DNA of 64,000 nt, taken from NCBI RefSeq assembly GCF_048571275.1, contig NZ_CP182357.1, positions 124,001 through 188,000 of the forward strand. Reading direction: 5' to 3'. Under the pieces are notes generated by a model. It was not told the origin of the DNA and did not search any database. It saw only the letters and a program-made list of their open reading frames with translations. The translations under genes were made by a program, and so were the position numbers. Shown here in pieces: positions 25,375 through 34,471 of the stretch; the first letter of the stretch is position 1; the number at the start of each line of letters is the position of its first letter. The stretch comes from Marinarcus sediminis. Lineage in GTDB: Bacteria > Campylobacterota > Campylobacteria > Campylobacterales > Arcobacteraceae.

Positions 25375-25905
25375 TTATCGTCGGATGAATCCCAAAATAA
25401 AGCCTATTGCCAAACCAATAAAGTGTGCATACCAAGCCACGGGTAAGCCAATTAAAATGGGAGCAACAGAGATGAGCAACACCCAAGTAATGATGCCATT
25501 TCGTTGTCGTTTGTCTATTAACGCCACATAACCCAACAACACACAAATAGCACCTGAAGCCCCTATTAAGTTATGATTAAACCCCACAGAATACATAAAT
25601 GCAAAACTGAATAAAGAGGTTAAAATTCCTCCCACAAAATATAAAAAGAAGAGTTGCCCTTTGCCTCGATAGGTTTCAATGAGGTTACCAAATTGGTATA
25701 AAACGAACATATTCATCCCCAAGTGCCCTATGCCTCCATGAGTAAACATGGTAGAGAGAGGTTGGTACCACAAATTTCCTTCAATAAAATAGGCATTTAA
25801 TCCCATTAAAAGAGCACCATGTTGTATATTGATTTGTACCACATACATCAAAACAGTAAGAGCAATAATGCCATTGGTTAAAGTTAAGTTTTTATAATTT
25901 TGCAT
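25375..25905 (-). CDS. Rhomboid family intramembrane serine protease
   Basis: A 176-residue protein counted from ATG 25903-25905 (MQNYKNLT...); an ORF 33 codons longer overlaps the upstream gene and is rejected. Six membrane helices are predicted. Rhomboid marks: THGGIGHLGMNM (oxyanion and HxxxN segment) , GASGAIC with the catalytic Ser, and AHFIGLAIGF with the catalytic His. It cuts membrane proteins within the bilayer. Its start overlaps the end of the upstream unknown gene by 14 bases, so it belongs to the bamD-lon operon. Confidence 0.9.
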   Translation of the reverse strand: MQNYKNLTLTNGIIALTVLMYVVQINIQHGALLMGLNAYFIEGNLWYQPLSTMFTHGGIGHLGMNMFVLYQFGNLIETYRGKGQLFFLYFVGGILTSLFSFAFMYSVGFNHNLIGASGAICVLLGYVALIDKRQRNGIITWVLLISVAPILIGLPVAWYAHFIGLAIGFILGFIRR

Positions 25906-26485
25906 TGTATTTAAACGCTTCCATTGTGCATGTAACACGCTCATTAATCTCATTGAGTGTGCTTTGATTAAAATCGGTGTACATTCGATACACCTCTTTA
26001 CCATTTAAGCGAAAAGAGGTTAAAAGAGAGCCTGCATTGAGTTTACATGACTCGTTTTTCTTTCCGGGGTCATTTTTATCATTTTCAATGACTTCATATT
26101 TGATATTAAGAAATTTTTGAACATTTTTATTTTGTTCTGTTTTGATTGTATCCAAAAAAAGTTTGTCAATATCTTTGAGTGCAATCTTTTTCTCAATTGC
26201 TGTTGGCATATGTTCAGAGAGAATAAAACCCCCATTAATGACATAATTTCCTTCTTGAAGCAACGTAATTGACTCTTTTATTAACGCTTTTTCAAAAAGT
26301 TTATCGGCAGTGTAATGGCTTTCTTGACACGCTAAGCCAGAGTTTATTTTGGCTTTTTGTGCTTTTGGTTGGAGAACATATTTGCTGTATAAAACAATAA
26401 CGGCTGTCATAATGACAATCGTTACAATGGTAAAAAAGTTGTTAATGATTTGTCCTTGGCTTCTACTTACACGAGAGCGTCGCAT
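25892..26485 (-). CDS. Unknown membrane-anchored protein between lon and rhomboid gene
   Basis: A 197-residue protein. The first 14 residues are strongly basic (MRRSRVSRSQGQ), one membrane helix spans about 15-36, and the rest is a soluble periplasmic domain with three or four Cys (GLACQESH, NESCKLN, VTCTMEAF). No family is recognised. It begins four bases after the lon stop and overlaps the rhomboid start by 14 bases, so translation is coupled. Context suggests a role with envelope proteolysis, possibly as a substrate or adaptor; that is inference only. Confidence 0.75.
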   Translation of the reverse strand: MRRSRVSRSQGQIINNFFTIVTIVIMTAVIVLYSKYVLQPKAQKAKINSGLACQESHYTADKLFEKALIKESITLLQEGNYVINGGFILSEHMPTAIEKKIALKDIDKLFLDTIKTEQNKNVQKFLNIKYEVIENDKNDPGKKNESCKLNAGSLLTSFRLNGKEVYRMYTDFNQSTLNEINERVTCTMEAFKYNAKL

Positions 26486-26489
26486 AGGT

Positions 26490-28907
26490 TTAAACCAAGG
26501 CCTCTTTTAAAACATCTTCTATGGTATCAACAGGTTTGATTTCAATGAATTTTTTAACCTCAAAAGGAATATCCTCCAAATCTCGTTGAAAGTTTTTTCT
26601 TGGAATTAATACTTTGGTCATTTTGGCTTTATACGCAGCTATTAGTTTCTCTTTTAATCCACCAATAGGTAAAACTTTTCCCGTAAGTGTTAACTCACCT
26701 GTCATCGCCAAATCACAGTGAACTTCTCTTTCACTTAAAATTGAAGCCATCGTCACTGCCATCGTAATACCAGCACTTGGTCCATCTTTTGGCGTTGCTC
26801 CTTCTGGAATATGCAAGTGAATATCGTTTCTTTTATATATTTCACTGATATCCAGTTTGACTTTTTCCTCTTTTTCAGCAGGTGTTTTAGGAATAATATC
26901 TTGTGGTATTTTTATTTTTCCATTGTCAATTAAAACTTTGACCACACTGTGTGAAATTCGTGCTGACTCTTTCATTACATCACCCATGTTTCCAGTCAAA
27001 GAGAGCACCCCTTTTCCGTTGAGTTTAATGGCTTCAATTTTCAATACATCCCCACCGACTGCCGTCCAAGCTAATCCATTGGTAATTCCAATGGCATTTT
27101 TCTTATCGGCTGGGTCAATCTCAAAAATGGGTTGTTCTAAATATTTCACCAAGTTTTGCGTATTGATAGAGACTTTTTTTACACTCTCATCACTCAAGAG
27201 TTTTTTAACCGTTTTTCTGAAAAGTTTTGAGAAAACTCGTCTTAAATTTCTCACCCCTGCTTCTCGTGTATATTTTGCAATAATCAACTCAATGGTTGGT
27301 CGAGAGAGTGAAATTTCACTCTTTTTCAAACCATGACGTTGAAGCTCTTGTGGGATCAAATAATCTTTGGCAATATGATATTTTTCGTTTGGTGTATATG
27401 AAGAGATTTCAATAAACTCCATTCTGTCTTTAAGTGCAGGGGGAATTCTTCTGGCATCATTGGCAGTTGCCACAAAAATAACTTGCGATAAATCAATGGC
27501 AAAATTCAAATACAAATCTCGAAACTCATTGTTTTGTTCAGGGTCTAAAATTTCAAGCATTACTGCACTTGGATCCCCTTTGTGATTGGCGCCCAGTTTA
27601 TCAATCTCATCTAAAACCATAACAGGATTCATGCTTTTTGCATCAACCAAACCTTTGACAAGTCGCCCGGGCATTGCCCCCACATAGGTTCGTCTGTGCC
27701 CTCTTAATTCATTCACATCTTCCATTCCACCCAATGCAATTCGCACAAGTGGTCGTTGAAGTGCTTTTGAAATAGAGTTGGCCAACGAAGTTTTACCCAC
27801 ACCAGGAGGTCCTACAAAACAAAGCACGGTCCCTTTAGAACTGGCATCTTTAATTCCACGTTTTTCAAGCAGCTCTTTAACAGCAAAATACTCAGCAATT
27901 CTCTCTTTGGCTTTTTCCAAGGAGTAGTGGTCACGATTGAGTTGTTCTTCCACATTGCTGACTGAAATTTCAGCATTACTGCTTTGCCCAAAAGGTATCT
28001 CTAATACTTGTTCAATATAGGTTTGTAACAGTGATGCATCGGGTGAGTCTTGGTGCATTCTTGAGAGTTTTTCAATCTGTTTTTTGGTCTCTTTATAGCC
28101 ATCTTTAGACATAAAAGGTTTGAGTTTTTTTAACTTCCTTTTATATATTTTAATCTCTTGATCTTTTTTATTGTCCGTACCAAGCTCTTTTTGTATCGCC
28201 TTAATTTGCTCTTTTAAAAAGTAATCTTTGTGCGTTTTTTCAATTTTAGAATTGACTTTTTGAGTTATCTCATTTTGAATTCTAAAACTCTCAATCTCTT
28301 TTTTAATGGTCTCAATGATTTTAATGATTCGATCTTCAACATTGACTTCAGAAAAAAGTTGATACGCTTCCTCTTTTTTGACTCTTAAAACCGATGAAAT
28401 AAGATCAGCAATTCGCACGGGATCATTGTTTTCATCAATGGTTTTAATCAAATCAACGGGAAATTTTGAATTTATTTTTGACAATTTTTTCACTTGTTCT
28501 CGTAAAACATCAATCAAAGAGACAATTTTTTCCTCTTCATACGCATCTGGTCTTATTATATCAACATAGGCAAAAGTAGGATTATCAATATCGAACTTTT
28601 CAATTTTACCTTTCGCTAACCCTTGAAACAAAACTTTAATTTTTCCATCGGGAAGGGTAACTTTCCGCATGATATTTCCTACCACACCGACATCATAAAA
28701 ACTGTTCTCTTCTCTTTGCCCTTCGTGTCCTGGTTTACTGACACTGACTATAACTAATTTATTGGTATCTATGGCATTTTCAACTGCCTTTACATTTGCA
28801 TCTTCACCTAAAAAAAGTGGTGCAATCATAAATGGGTATAAAAATATGTCATCTTCTATGATTAACGGTATCTCTTGTGGAAAAGAGTCGTAATTGCTTA
28901 ATTCCAT
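26490..28907 (-). CDS. lon: ATP-dependent Lon protease
   Basis: An 805-residue LonA protease: N-terminal substrate domain (starts IPLIIEDDIFLYPFMIAPLF), coiled middle region (about 190-290), AAA+ module with Walker A GPPGVGKTSLANS (about 365) and Walker B VMVLDEIDK, and a C-terminal Ser-Lys protease domain with catalytic Ser711 (TPKDGPSAGITMA) and Lys754 (GGLKEK). It degrades misfolded and regulatory proteins in the cytoplasm. ATG follows AAGGAG. It lies 21 bases after bamD. No heat-shock HrcA (CIRCE) element is apparent nearby. Confidence 0.98.
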   Translation of the reverse strand: MELSNYDSFPQEIPLIIEDDIFLYPFMIAPLFLGEDANVKAVENAIDTNKLVIVSVSKPGHEGQREENSFYDVGVVGNIMRKVTLPDGKIKVLFQGLAKGKIEKFDIDNPTFAYVDIIRPDAYEEEKIVSLIDVLREQVKKLSKINSKFPVDLIKTIDENNDPVRIADLISSVLRVKKEEAYQLFSEVNVEDRIIKIIETIKKEIESFRIQNEITQKVNSKIEKTHKDYFLKEQIKAIQKELGTDNKKDQEIKIYKRKLKKLKPFMSKDGYKETKKQIEKLSRMHQDSPDASLLQTYIEQVLEIPFGQSSNAEISVSNVEEQLNRDHYSLEKAKERIAEYFAVKELLEKRGIKDASSKGTVLCFVGPPGVGKTSLANSISKALQRPLVRIALGGMEDVNELRGHRRTYVGAMPGRLVKGLVDAKSMNPVMVLDEIDKLGANHKGDPSAVMLEILDPEQNNEFRDLYLNFAIDLSQVIFVATANDARRIPPALKDRMEFIEISSYTPNEKYHIAKDYLIPQELQRHGLKKSEISLSRPTIELIIAKYTREAGVRNLRRVFSKLFRKTVKKLLSDESVKKVSINTQNLVKYLEQPIFEIDPADKKNAIGITNGLAWTAVGGDVLKIEAIKLNGKGVLSLTGNMGDVMKESARISHSVVKVLIDNGKIKIPQDIIPKTPAEKEEKVKLDISEIYKRNDIHLHIPEGATPKDGPSAGITMAVTMASILSEREVHCDLAMTGELTLTGKVLPIGGLKEKLIAAYKAKMTKVLIPRKNFQRDLEDIPFEVKKFIEIKPVDTIEDVLKEALV

Positions 28908-28928
28908 TTATAATTCTCCTTAAAAAAT

Positions 28929-29600
28929 TTATTCAAATATACTTCTATAAAATGGTACGCTTACAGGTTTAACATCTTGGGTATATTCCCATGCGCTTTT
29001 GGCTTTTAGTGCATAATACTCTGCTGCTTTTGGCTTATCTCTTCTGATATACAAACCTGAAATCTCTTGATCAAACGAAGCTTTTGCCATGCTGATTCGT
29101 GAACGAATATTCTCAACTAAATAGATATAAGGTGAGTTGGCATACGATTGCATGAACTCTTCAATATCGACTGCAGTATCAAGAATGAGTTGTTGGTCAC
29201 GGAACTGATTTTGAAAAGCAAAAAAGTTTGCTTTAATTTTCAAATATCGCACATAATCAATGTTTTTACTCAATCCATATCGTTTGATATACTCATCTAA
29301 ATAGTATTTTGCCAATTCATACTCCTCTTCAGCAATATGGGCATTGGCAATGATTAAAAGTGCCGTAGGAATTAAAGGGGAATTTTTATGTTCACTCTCT
29401 AAAGAGATATAGGTATCATCTGCGGCTTCTAAATCGTATTGAGCAATTTTTTTAAGCATTTTGTTGTACCAGTACATCGCAGGTTTATTGTACTCTTGAA
29501 TTTCTGGATCTTTTGAAGAACAACCAACTAAAAAAGCAGCAAGGATTGTACTTGCGAGTAAACATTTTCCAACTTGAAAAACTCTGTTTGATTTCATCAT
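28929..29600 (-). CDS. bamD: Outer membrane assembly lipoprotein BamD
   Basis: A 223-residue lipoprotein with lipobox LVGC (Cys27). TPR-like helical repeats follow, with the early EYNKPAMYWYNKMLKKIAQYDLEAAD segment and a second repeat EEEYELAKYYLDEYIKRYG, as in BamD/ComL. It is a periplasmic scaffold of the BAM complex that folds outer membrane proteins. The start codon could be either of two adjacent ATGs. First gene of the bamD-lon-unknown-rhomboid operon, divergent from proC. Confidence 0.92.
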   Translation of the reverse strand: MMKSNRVFQVGKCLLASTILAAFLVGCSSKDPEIQEYNKPAMYWYNKMLKKIAQYDLEAADDTYISLESEHKNSPLIPTALLIIANAHIAEEEYELAKYYLDEYIKRYGLSKNIDYVRYLKIKANFFAFQNQFRDQQLILDTAVDIEEFMQSYANSPYIYLVENIRSRISMAKASFDQEISGLYIRRDKPKAAEYYALKAKSAWEYTQDVKPVSVPFYRSIFE

Positions 29601-29704
29601 ATTATATCCTCTTGTTTAAAGCAAGTATTTTATCCAATACAACCTTATAGCAAATCAAATTAAAAAGAGGCGCTTTAAAATATAACAATTAAAAAAATAT
29701 TTGA

Positions 29705-29710
29705 TATAAT
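29705..29710 (+). promoter_or_regulatory. Putative -10 box (TATAAT) for proC
   Basis: A perfect TATAAT 28 bases before the proC ATG, in the AT-rich divergent gap with bamD. Confidence 0.45.
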
Positions 29711-29737
29711 AAAAACATAAAAATAAAAGGTCATAAA

Positions 29738-30502
29738 ATGAAAATAACACTTATTGGTAACGGAATGATGGCAGAAGCACTTTCTGTTGGACTGGTGGAG
29801 AAATATGAAATTGAAGTCATCGGAAGAGATGCCTTAAAATTACAAAAACTTCAACAGAAAATTCCACAAATAAAAATTAAAGTCATGAGCGATAAAGAGG
29901 ATATTACCGACAAAAATATTATCTTCTGTATTAAACCTTATGCGTTACAAAGTGTCTCTGTACGACTTGATGGTACAGCAAATACACTCTACTCTATTCT
30001 TGCTGGAACGCCATTAGAATTTTTAAAACGACAAATCAAATCAAAAGCCTATGTCAGAATTATGCCCAACATTGCAGCATCTAAACAAAAATCAATGACT
30101 ACCATGACAGGAGATAAAGAGGCTCAAAACAAAGCCATAGAAATCTTTTCATCAATTGGAAGAACGCTTTGGGTCAACACGGAAAACCAATTGGATATTG
30201 CCACAGCATTAGCAGGAAGTGGTCCAGCATTTTTAGCCATCGTGGCAGAAGCCTTAGCCGATGGTGCAGTAAAAGCTGGCTTAGAGCGAAGTTACAGTGT
30301 TGAGTTGGTAAAAGGTTTGTTTGAGGGTACCTCAGCGCTTTTAGAGAACAATCACCCTGCATTTATCAAAGACAGTGTCATGAGTCCAGGTGGAACAACG
30401 GCACAAGGAGTTGCCGCACTTGAAGAGGGTAATGTCAGAAGTGCTTTTATTAAAGCCGTTGAAAGTGCCTATTTGAAAGCTTTAGAAGTTGGCAAAAAAT
30501 AG
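29738..30502 (+). CDS. proC: Pyrroline-5-carboxylate reductase
   Basis: A 254-residue ProC. The N-terminal Rossmann motif is GNGMMAEAL at 7-15, VRIMPNIAA and ALAGSGPAFLAIVAEALADG follow, and the C-terminal SPGGTTAQGVAALEEG block is the family signature. It makes proline from pyrroline-5-carboxylate using NAD(P)H. Ribosome site AAAGG. Its end overlaps a pseudopilin-like gene by 14 bases, so three envelope genes appear to ride on the proC transcript. Confidence 0.96.
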   Translation: MKITLIGNGMMAEALSVGLVEKYEIEVIGRDALKLQKLQQKIPQIKIKVMSDKEDITDKNIIFCIKPYALQSVSVRLDGTANTLYSILAGTPLEFLKRQIKSKAYVRIMPNIAASKQKSMTTMTGDKEAQNKAIEIFSSIGRTLWVNTENQLDIATALAGSGPAFLAIVAEALADGAVKAGLERSYSVELVKGLFEGTSALLENNHPAFIKDSVMSPGGTTAQGVAALEEGNVRSAFIKAVESAYLKALEVGKK

Positions 30503-30818
30503 TTTTTCTCTTTTTGAAACTGTTTTAGCCCTTATTATTCTTCTTTTTTTAGTAAGTGGTTTTTCAAAATTCACTTACTCTAAAAATACGCAAAAAGCCA
30601 CCTTTTTAAATCTCAAAAACCTTTTAATTACAAACCAATCTGATGCTCATATAACCTATGAAAATTTAAGCTACAACGTTATAGGAGAAAATATTGTGCT
30701 CCACAATGGTGGAAATGAGATTATTTTATCTGTCTATCATTCGGATGAAATCACCCTTGAAAAATTTGCTCTTAGACATAAGCCCTCTCAAAACATTGCA
30801 TTTAAAGAGGTAGAGTAG
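30489..30818 (+). CDS. Pseudopilin-like protein 1 (prepilin-type N-terminus)
   Basis: A 109-residue protein starting at TTG 30489, inside the end of proC. The N-terminus MAKNS-FSLFETVLALIILLF matches the prepilin pattern: short basic leader, cleavage site, aromatic +1 and Glu at +5, then a hydrophobic helix. The residue before the cut is Ser, not the usual Gly. The rest is a small beta domain. Likely a minor pseudopilin of a type II secretion or DNA-uptake apparatus. Confidence 0.75.
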   Translation: MAKNSFSLFETVLALIILLFLVSGFSKFTYSKNTQKATFLNLKNLLITNQSDAHITYENLSYNVIGENIVLHNGGNEIILSVYHSDEITLEKFALRHKPSQNIAFKEVE

Positions 30819-31438
30819 TGAAAAGATCTGTTGCCTTATTGGAACTGATATTTTCGATTTTTATTTTAAGTATTGTGATGGTTTTTTCATTGAAGTTTTA
30901 TCACCAAATTCAAAAAAGAAACGGCCAAGAGTTTTTACAAACCTTAGATGAATTAAAACTGCAAAGTACAGAGATTTTCTTATACAATATTTTAAAAACC
31001 TCACGCAATATTCATGCCAATGGCTCTGTAATTCATTTTTACAAACTTGATAACGAAGCTTTTTTGCAAGGGTATTACAGTGGAGTTGCTTTATTGGACA
31101 GAAGCGATAAAGAGAAAATTTACACCCCATTTTCTCAAACCGTTTTGCTAACGTCTCACTACATTTTATTTGATCAAAACCAACTGCATGAAATTAAACC
31201 AAGCAGTGAAAATAACCTGATCTATTTTAAAAATCAAGAAACAGCCAAAACAATTTATGAGCACTATGAAATCGTAAAATCGCTCTCCTCTTTTTCTCTT
31301 AAAGAAGAGACGTTATATTACGATGACCAGATGCTTTTAGAAGAGGTAACGGCATTTCATCCTTTAGTGCAAAACAACCAACTTAAGCTTGATATTTGTT
31401 TAAAACAGTTGTGCCAAAAGTGGAGTTTCCCGTTATGA
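30818..31438 (+). CDS. Pseudopilin-like protein 2
   Basis: A 206-residue protein starting at GTG 30818, which overlaps the previous stop by one base. Its N-terminus MKRS-VALLELIFSIFILSIV has a basic leader, Ser before the presumed cut, Glu at +5 and a hydrophobic helix, as in minor pseudopilins of the GspJ size class. The remainder is unrecognised, with two Cys near the C-terminus (DICLKQLCQKW). Second of three overlapping genes. Confidence 0.72.
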   Translation: MKRSVALLELIFSIFILSIVMVFSLKFYHQIQKRNGQEFLQTLDELKLQSTEIFLYNILKTSRNIHANGSVIHFYKLDNEAFLQGYYSGVALLDRSDKEKIYTPFSQTVLLTSHYILFDQNQLHEIKPSSENNLIYFKNQETAKTIYEHYEIVKSLSSFSLKEETLYYDDQMLLEEVTAFHPLVQNNQLKLDICLKQLCQKWSFPL

Positions 31439-31794
31439 AAAAATCTTTTGCTCTTCTTTTAACACTCTTTATGATTTCACTCTTTTCCTATTTGGCGTTG
31501 GAGATTCTTTTTACCAACACATTACAATCAAACACCCAAAGTATTTATTATTTGCAAAGCCAAGCACAACTGCACTTACAATTTTTTAAAAACCTGATTT
31601 TAGATATACCTCAGTTAAACTGTACCCAAAAGTTAAACTTTCCAAATGAAAATTTTGATATAAAAGCGCAGTTTATGTATCTTTCAGAAGATGGAAATTG
31701 TACCACTTCAACAGCACGTGTTGATATTTTTGTTCAATCAAAAAGTAGCGTTTTCCCCGTTACATTACATGAAAGATTTCTCAAAAAATTATAA
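31435..31794 (+). CDS. Pseudopilin-like protein 3 (lacks Glu at +5)
   Basis: A 119-residue protein starting at ATG 31435, overlapping the previous stop by four bases (ATGA); a longer frame from 31396 is rejected. The N-terminus MKKS-FALLLTLFMISLFSY has the leader, Ser and hydrophobic helix but no Glu at +5, as seen in GspK/PilX-type tip subunits. Two Cys (QLNCTQK and DGNCTT) may form a disulphide. Together the three genes look like a minor pseudopilin set. The end overlaps the convergent rdgB gene by six bases. Confidence 0.65.
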   Translation: MKKSFALLLTLFMISLFSYLALEILFTNTLQSNTQSIYYLQSQAQLHLQFFKNLILDIPQLNCTQKLNFPNENFDIKAQFMYLSEDGNCTTSTARVDIFVQSKSSVFPVTLHERFLKKL

Positions 31795-32379
31795 AATCAC
31801 ATCCAGCACTTTTTTGGCCAATTTTAATGCACGGCTTCGGTGTGAAAGTGCTTTTTTGACCTCAGAGTCCAATTCGCCCAATGTTTGTTCAAAACCATCG
31901 GGAATAAACATCGGGTCATAACCAAACCCTTTAGAACCTATACATTTGTCAATAACACGTCCATACATCCACCCATGAACGGTGTAGACTTCATTTTTAT
32001 ACACCATAGCAATACACGCAGTGTAAAAGGCTTTTGTTGTTGTAACATTGTGTGCATTTAATTTTGAAATCAATTTTTCATTGTTGGCACAATCGGTTGC
32101 ATCTTTTCCTGCGTATCGAGCCGAATAGACACCGGGTTCATTGTTGAACAGTGGCACACTTATCCCACTGTCATCTGAGATAACCACAACTTTTTCATCG
32201 GCTATTTTATCGTAGACTGCTTTGGCTTTTATGACAGCATTTTCTTTAAAAGTAGTTCCCGTTTCTTCGATATCAATTTTTCCAATAAGTGTCTCAAAAG
32301 CACAAACATCATCGTTTGGCATAAGTTTTTTAAACTCCTCAATTTTCCCTTTGTTACTTGTTGCTAAAACAATTTTCAT
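31789..32379 (-). CDS. rdgB: dITP/XTP pyrophosphatase (RdgB/HAM1)
   Basis: A 196-residue protein starting at ATG 32377-32379, the usual family start (MKIVLATSNKGKIEEFK). Other marks are ISDDSGISVPLFNNEPGVYSARYAG and GSKGFGYDPMFIPDG, followed by SHRSRAL. It hydrolyses non-canonical purine triphosphates (dITP, XTP) and keeps them out of DNA. Convergent with the pseudopilin genes and divergent from the MFS gene. Confidence 0.95.
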   Translation of the reverse strand: MKIVLATSNKGKIEEFKKLMPNDDVCAFETLIGKIDIEETGTTFKENAVIKAKAVYDKIADEKVVVISDDSGISVPLFNNEPGVYSARYAGKDATDCANNEKLISKLNAHNVTTTKAFYTACIAMVYKNEVYTVHGWMYGRVIDKCIGSKGFGYDPMFIPDGFEQTLGELDSEVKKALSHRSRALKLAKKVLDVIL

Positions 32380-32416
32380 AAACATATCCATTAATAAATT
32401 ATTAATTATTTTACTA

Positions 32417-32422
32417 TATAAT
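32417..32422 (+). promoter_or_regulatory. Putative -10 box (TATAAT) for MFS gene
   Basis: A perfect TATAAT 34 bases upstream of the ATG at 32456, in the divergent gap with rdgB. Confidence 0.4.
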
Positions 32423-32455
32423 CATTCTCTTATTTTATCGTTTTTAGGATTATAT

Positions 32456-33769
32456 ATGATTAAAACAATTCTGCCCCTATGTTCAATTATTTCATTACGT
32501 TTTTTAGGACTATTTTTAGTACTTCCTGTAATTTCAGTTTATGCAATGAATTTAAAAGGTGCCAACACAACTTTAGTGGGTGTGGTTATTGGTGGTTACG
32601 CGTTAACTCAAATGCTCTTTCAACTTCCATTTGGTATTTTAAGTGACAAGATGGGTCGTAAAGGCACCATTATTATGGGACTTTTACTTTTTGCCATTGG
32701 TTCTGTTATTTGTGCACTTTCTGTTGATATTTTGGCCTTAATGGTAGGAAGATTTTTACAAGGTGCAGGTGCCATTGGTGCCGTTGTAACAGCTATGATC
32801 AGCGACTTGGTTCAAGAAGAGAAACGACCCAAAGCGATGGCTTTTATGGGAGGTTCAATTGCAGCGAGTTTTGCCATATCAATGCTGTTTGGTCCAATTA
32901 TTGGAGCCTATGCAGGCGTAGCCTCTCTTTTTTGGATTACTGCCTTTTTGGCGTTGAGTTCAATTTATATTATTGTAAAAAAAGTTCCTAATCCACCTGT
33001 TATTACCCATACATATACCAACAGTTTAAAAATTATGCCCATTTTGAAAGATGCTAACTTGGTTAAAATGAACATCACTAACTTTTTACAAAAAGGGTTA
33101 ATGACCTTTGCTTTTATGATTATTCCAATGGTGTTACTAAAAGAGTTTCATTGGGAGATTAAAGAGCTTTATAAAGTCTATGTTCCAGCGATGATTTTTG
33201 GAGTCTTTGCTATGGCACCCGCAGCCATCTTAGCTGAAAAAAAAGGTAAATTTAAAGAGGTACTTATTATTGGAATTGTACTGTTTGCGCTGTCATACTT
33301 GATTCTTGGTTTCAGTACAACGGATATTGCGTTTGTAATAGGAGTTGTATTATTTTTTATTGGTTTTAACATGCACGAACCCATCATGCAATCTTTGGCT
33401 TCACGTTTTGCTAAAGTGCACCAAAGAGGAATGGTTTTAGGATTGTTTAACTCATTTGGTTATTTAGGGACATTTTTAGGGGGATTAGTGGGAGGAATAT
33501 TTTTTAATTCTGCAAGTTTAAGCGACATTGTAACTGCCATTGCTGTTGTGTGTGTCTTTTGGCTTATATTGATTTTTTCAATGCCCAATCCCATGAAAAA
33601 ACAAGTCGTCTATATTCCCATTGATGAGATAAAAAGAGATGAAACAGCCAAACTTCATGACAATGAAGCCATTGATGAGTGGTATATCAATGAAAATGAA
33701 AAGCTTTTGATTGTAAAATACGATACAAACAAAACCACTCAAGAAGAGATTGTGGCATTTTTAAAATAA
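32456..33769 (+). CDS. MFS transporter, YajR-like, with C-terminal ferredoxin-like domain
   Basis: A 437-residue protein from ATG 32456; a much longer frame from 32222 runs antisense through rdgB and is rejected. Twelve membrane helices, with early SLRFLGLFLVLPVISVYAM and motif A as GILSDKMGRKGTIIMGL. These segments closely resemble E. coli YajR, including a C-terminal soluble tail (about 380-437: VYIPIDEIKR to KYDTNKTTQEEIVAFLK) that fits the YAM domain's beta-alpha-beta layout. The substrate of YajR-type carriers is not established; proton-coupled export is likely. Confidence 0.85.
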   Translation: MIKTILPLCSIISLRFLGLFLVLPVISVYAMNLKGANTTLVGVVIGGYALTQMLFQLPFGILSDKMGRKGTIIMGLLLFAIGSVICALSVDILALMVGRFLQGAGAIGAVVTAMISDLVQEEKRPKAMAFMGGSIAASFAISMLFGPIIGAYAGVASLFWITAFLALSSIYIIVKKVPNPPVITHTYTNSLKIMPILKDANLVKMNITNFLQKGLMTFAFMIIPMVLLKEFHWEIKELYKVYVPAMIFGVFAMAPAAILAEKKGKFKEVLIIGIVLFALSYLILGFSTTDIAFVIGVVLFFIGFNMHEPIMQSLASRFAKVHQRGMVLGLFNSFGYLGTFLGGLVGGIFFNSASLSDIVTAIAVVCVFWLILIFSMPNPMKKQVVYIPIDEIKRDETAKLHDNEAIDEWYINENEKLLIVKYDTNKTTQEEIVAFLK

Positions 33770-33782
33770 CATTGTGGTAGAA

Positions 33783-33788
33783 TATAAT
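33783..33788 (+). promoter_or_regulatory. Putative -10 box (TATAAT) for lapG
   Basis: A perfect TATAAT 19 bases upstream of the lapG ATG; close, but leaves room for a short leader with TAGG. Confidence 0.35.
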
Positions 33789-33806
33789 AAAAAATAGGTT
33801 TATTGT

Positions 33807-34457
33807 ATGAAAAGAGATATGCTAATTGCTTTTTTGTTAATTACTGTAGCTTTTCTTACATTAACCGTTGCTACTATTCCACATAATATCAGCGAAAAAG
33901 CATTCGAACAATACAAAACAAAATACAATGATATAGCGCTAAGACGTCTGCTTATTTGGGACAACATGGTGGAAGAAGCCAAACACAAAACCATCTTACA
34001 TCAACTCAAAGATGTCAATGACTTTTTTAACAAAATCACCTATCAACTCGATATTAAACATTGGCATAAAAATGATTATTGGGCAACTCCTTTTGAATTT
34101 ATGGGCACGGGAGCGGGAGATTGTGAAGATTATGCCATTGCAAAATATTTTACTTTGAGAAAACTGGGTGTTCCTGATGAGAAGCTCAGAATCACCTATG
34201 TTAAGTTGAGCCAAGCACGAAGTAAATTTGAGCAAGCCCATATGGTTTTAACCTATTATCATAAACCCGACTCCGTTCCAATAGTCTTGGACAATATCAA
34301 CAAACGACTGCAACTTGCCAGTAAAAGACCCGATTTAAAGCCTGTTTACAGTTTTAATGCTGAAGGGTTATGGAAAGCGCAATCAAAAGGAAAAAGCGAT
34401 GAAAAAGTGGGAAGTAACAACCTAGAATCTTGGAAAAGTTTAATGTCAAGAATTTAA
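33807..34457 (+). CDS. lapG: LapG-type periplasmic cysteine protease
   Basis: A 216-residue protein with an N-terminal hydrophobic export segment (about 5-24). The transglutaminase-like (DUF920) protease triad is Cys106 in GAGDCEDYA, His145 in QAHMVL and Asp162 in VLDNIN; WATPFEFMGTGAGDCEDY is the hallmark. LapG cuts large biofilm adhesins near their N-terminus when released by LapD. lapD follows 14 bases downstream. No large adhesin or its type I secretion genes are in the window, so the target must be elsewhere. Confidence 0.93.
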   Translation: MKRDMLIAFLLITVAFLTLTVATIPHNISEKAFEQYKTKYNDIALRRLLIWDNMVEEAKHKTILHQLKDVNDFFNKITYQLDIKHWHKNDYWATPFEFMGTGAGDCEDYAIAKYFTLRKLGVPDEKLRITYVKLSQARSKFEQAHMVLTYYHKPDSVPIVLDNINKRLQLASKRPDLKPVYSFNAEGLWKAQSKGKSDEKVGSNNLESWKSLMSRI

Positions 34458-34471
34458 TAAAAGGAAAAAAA

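Noticed and set aside
32222..32455. N-terminal extension of the MFS carrier
   Set aside because: It runs antisense through rdgB, has no family similarity, and the YajR-like protein begins at the ATG at 32456.
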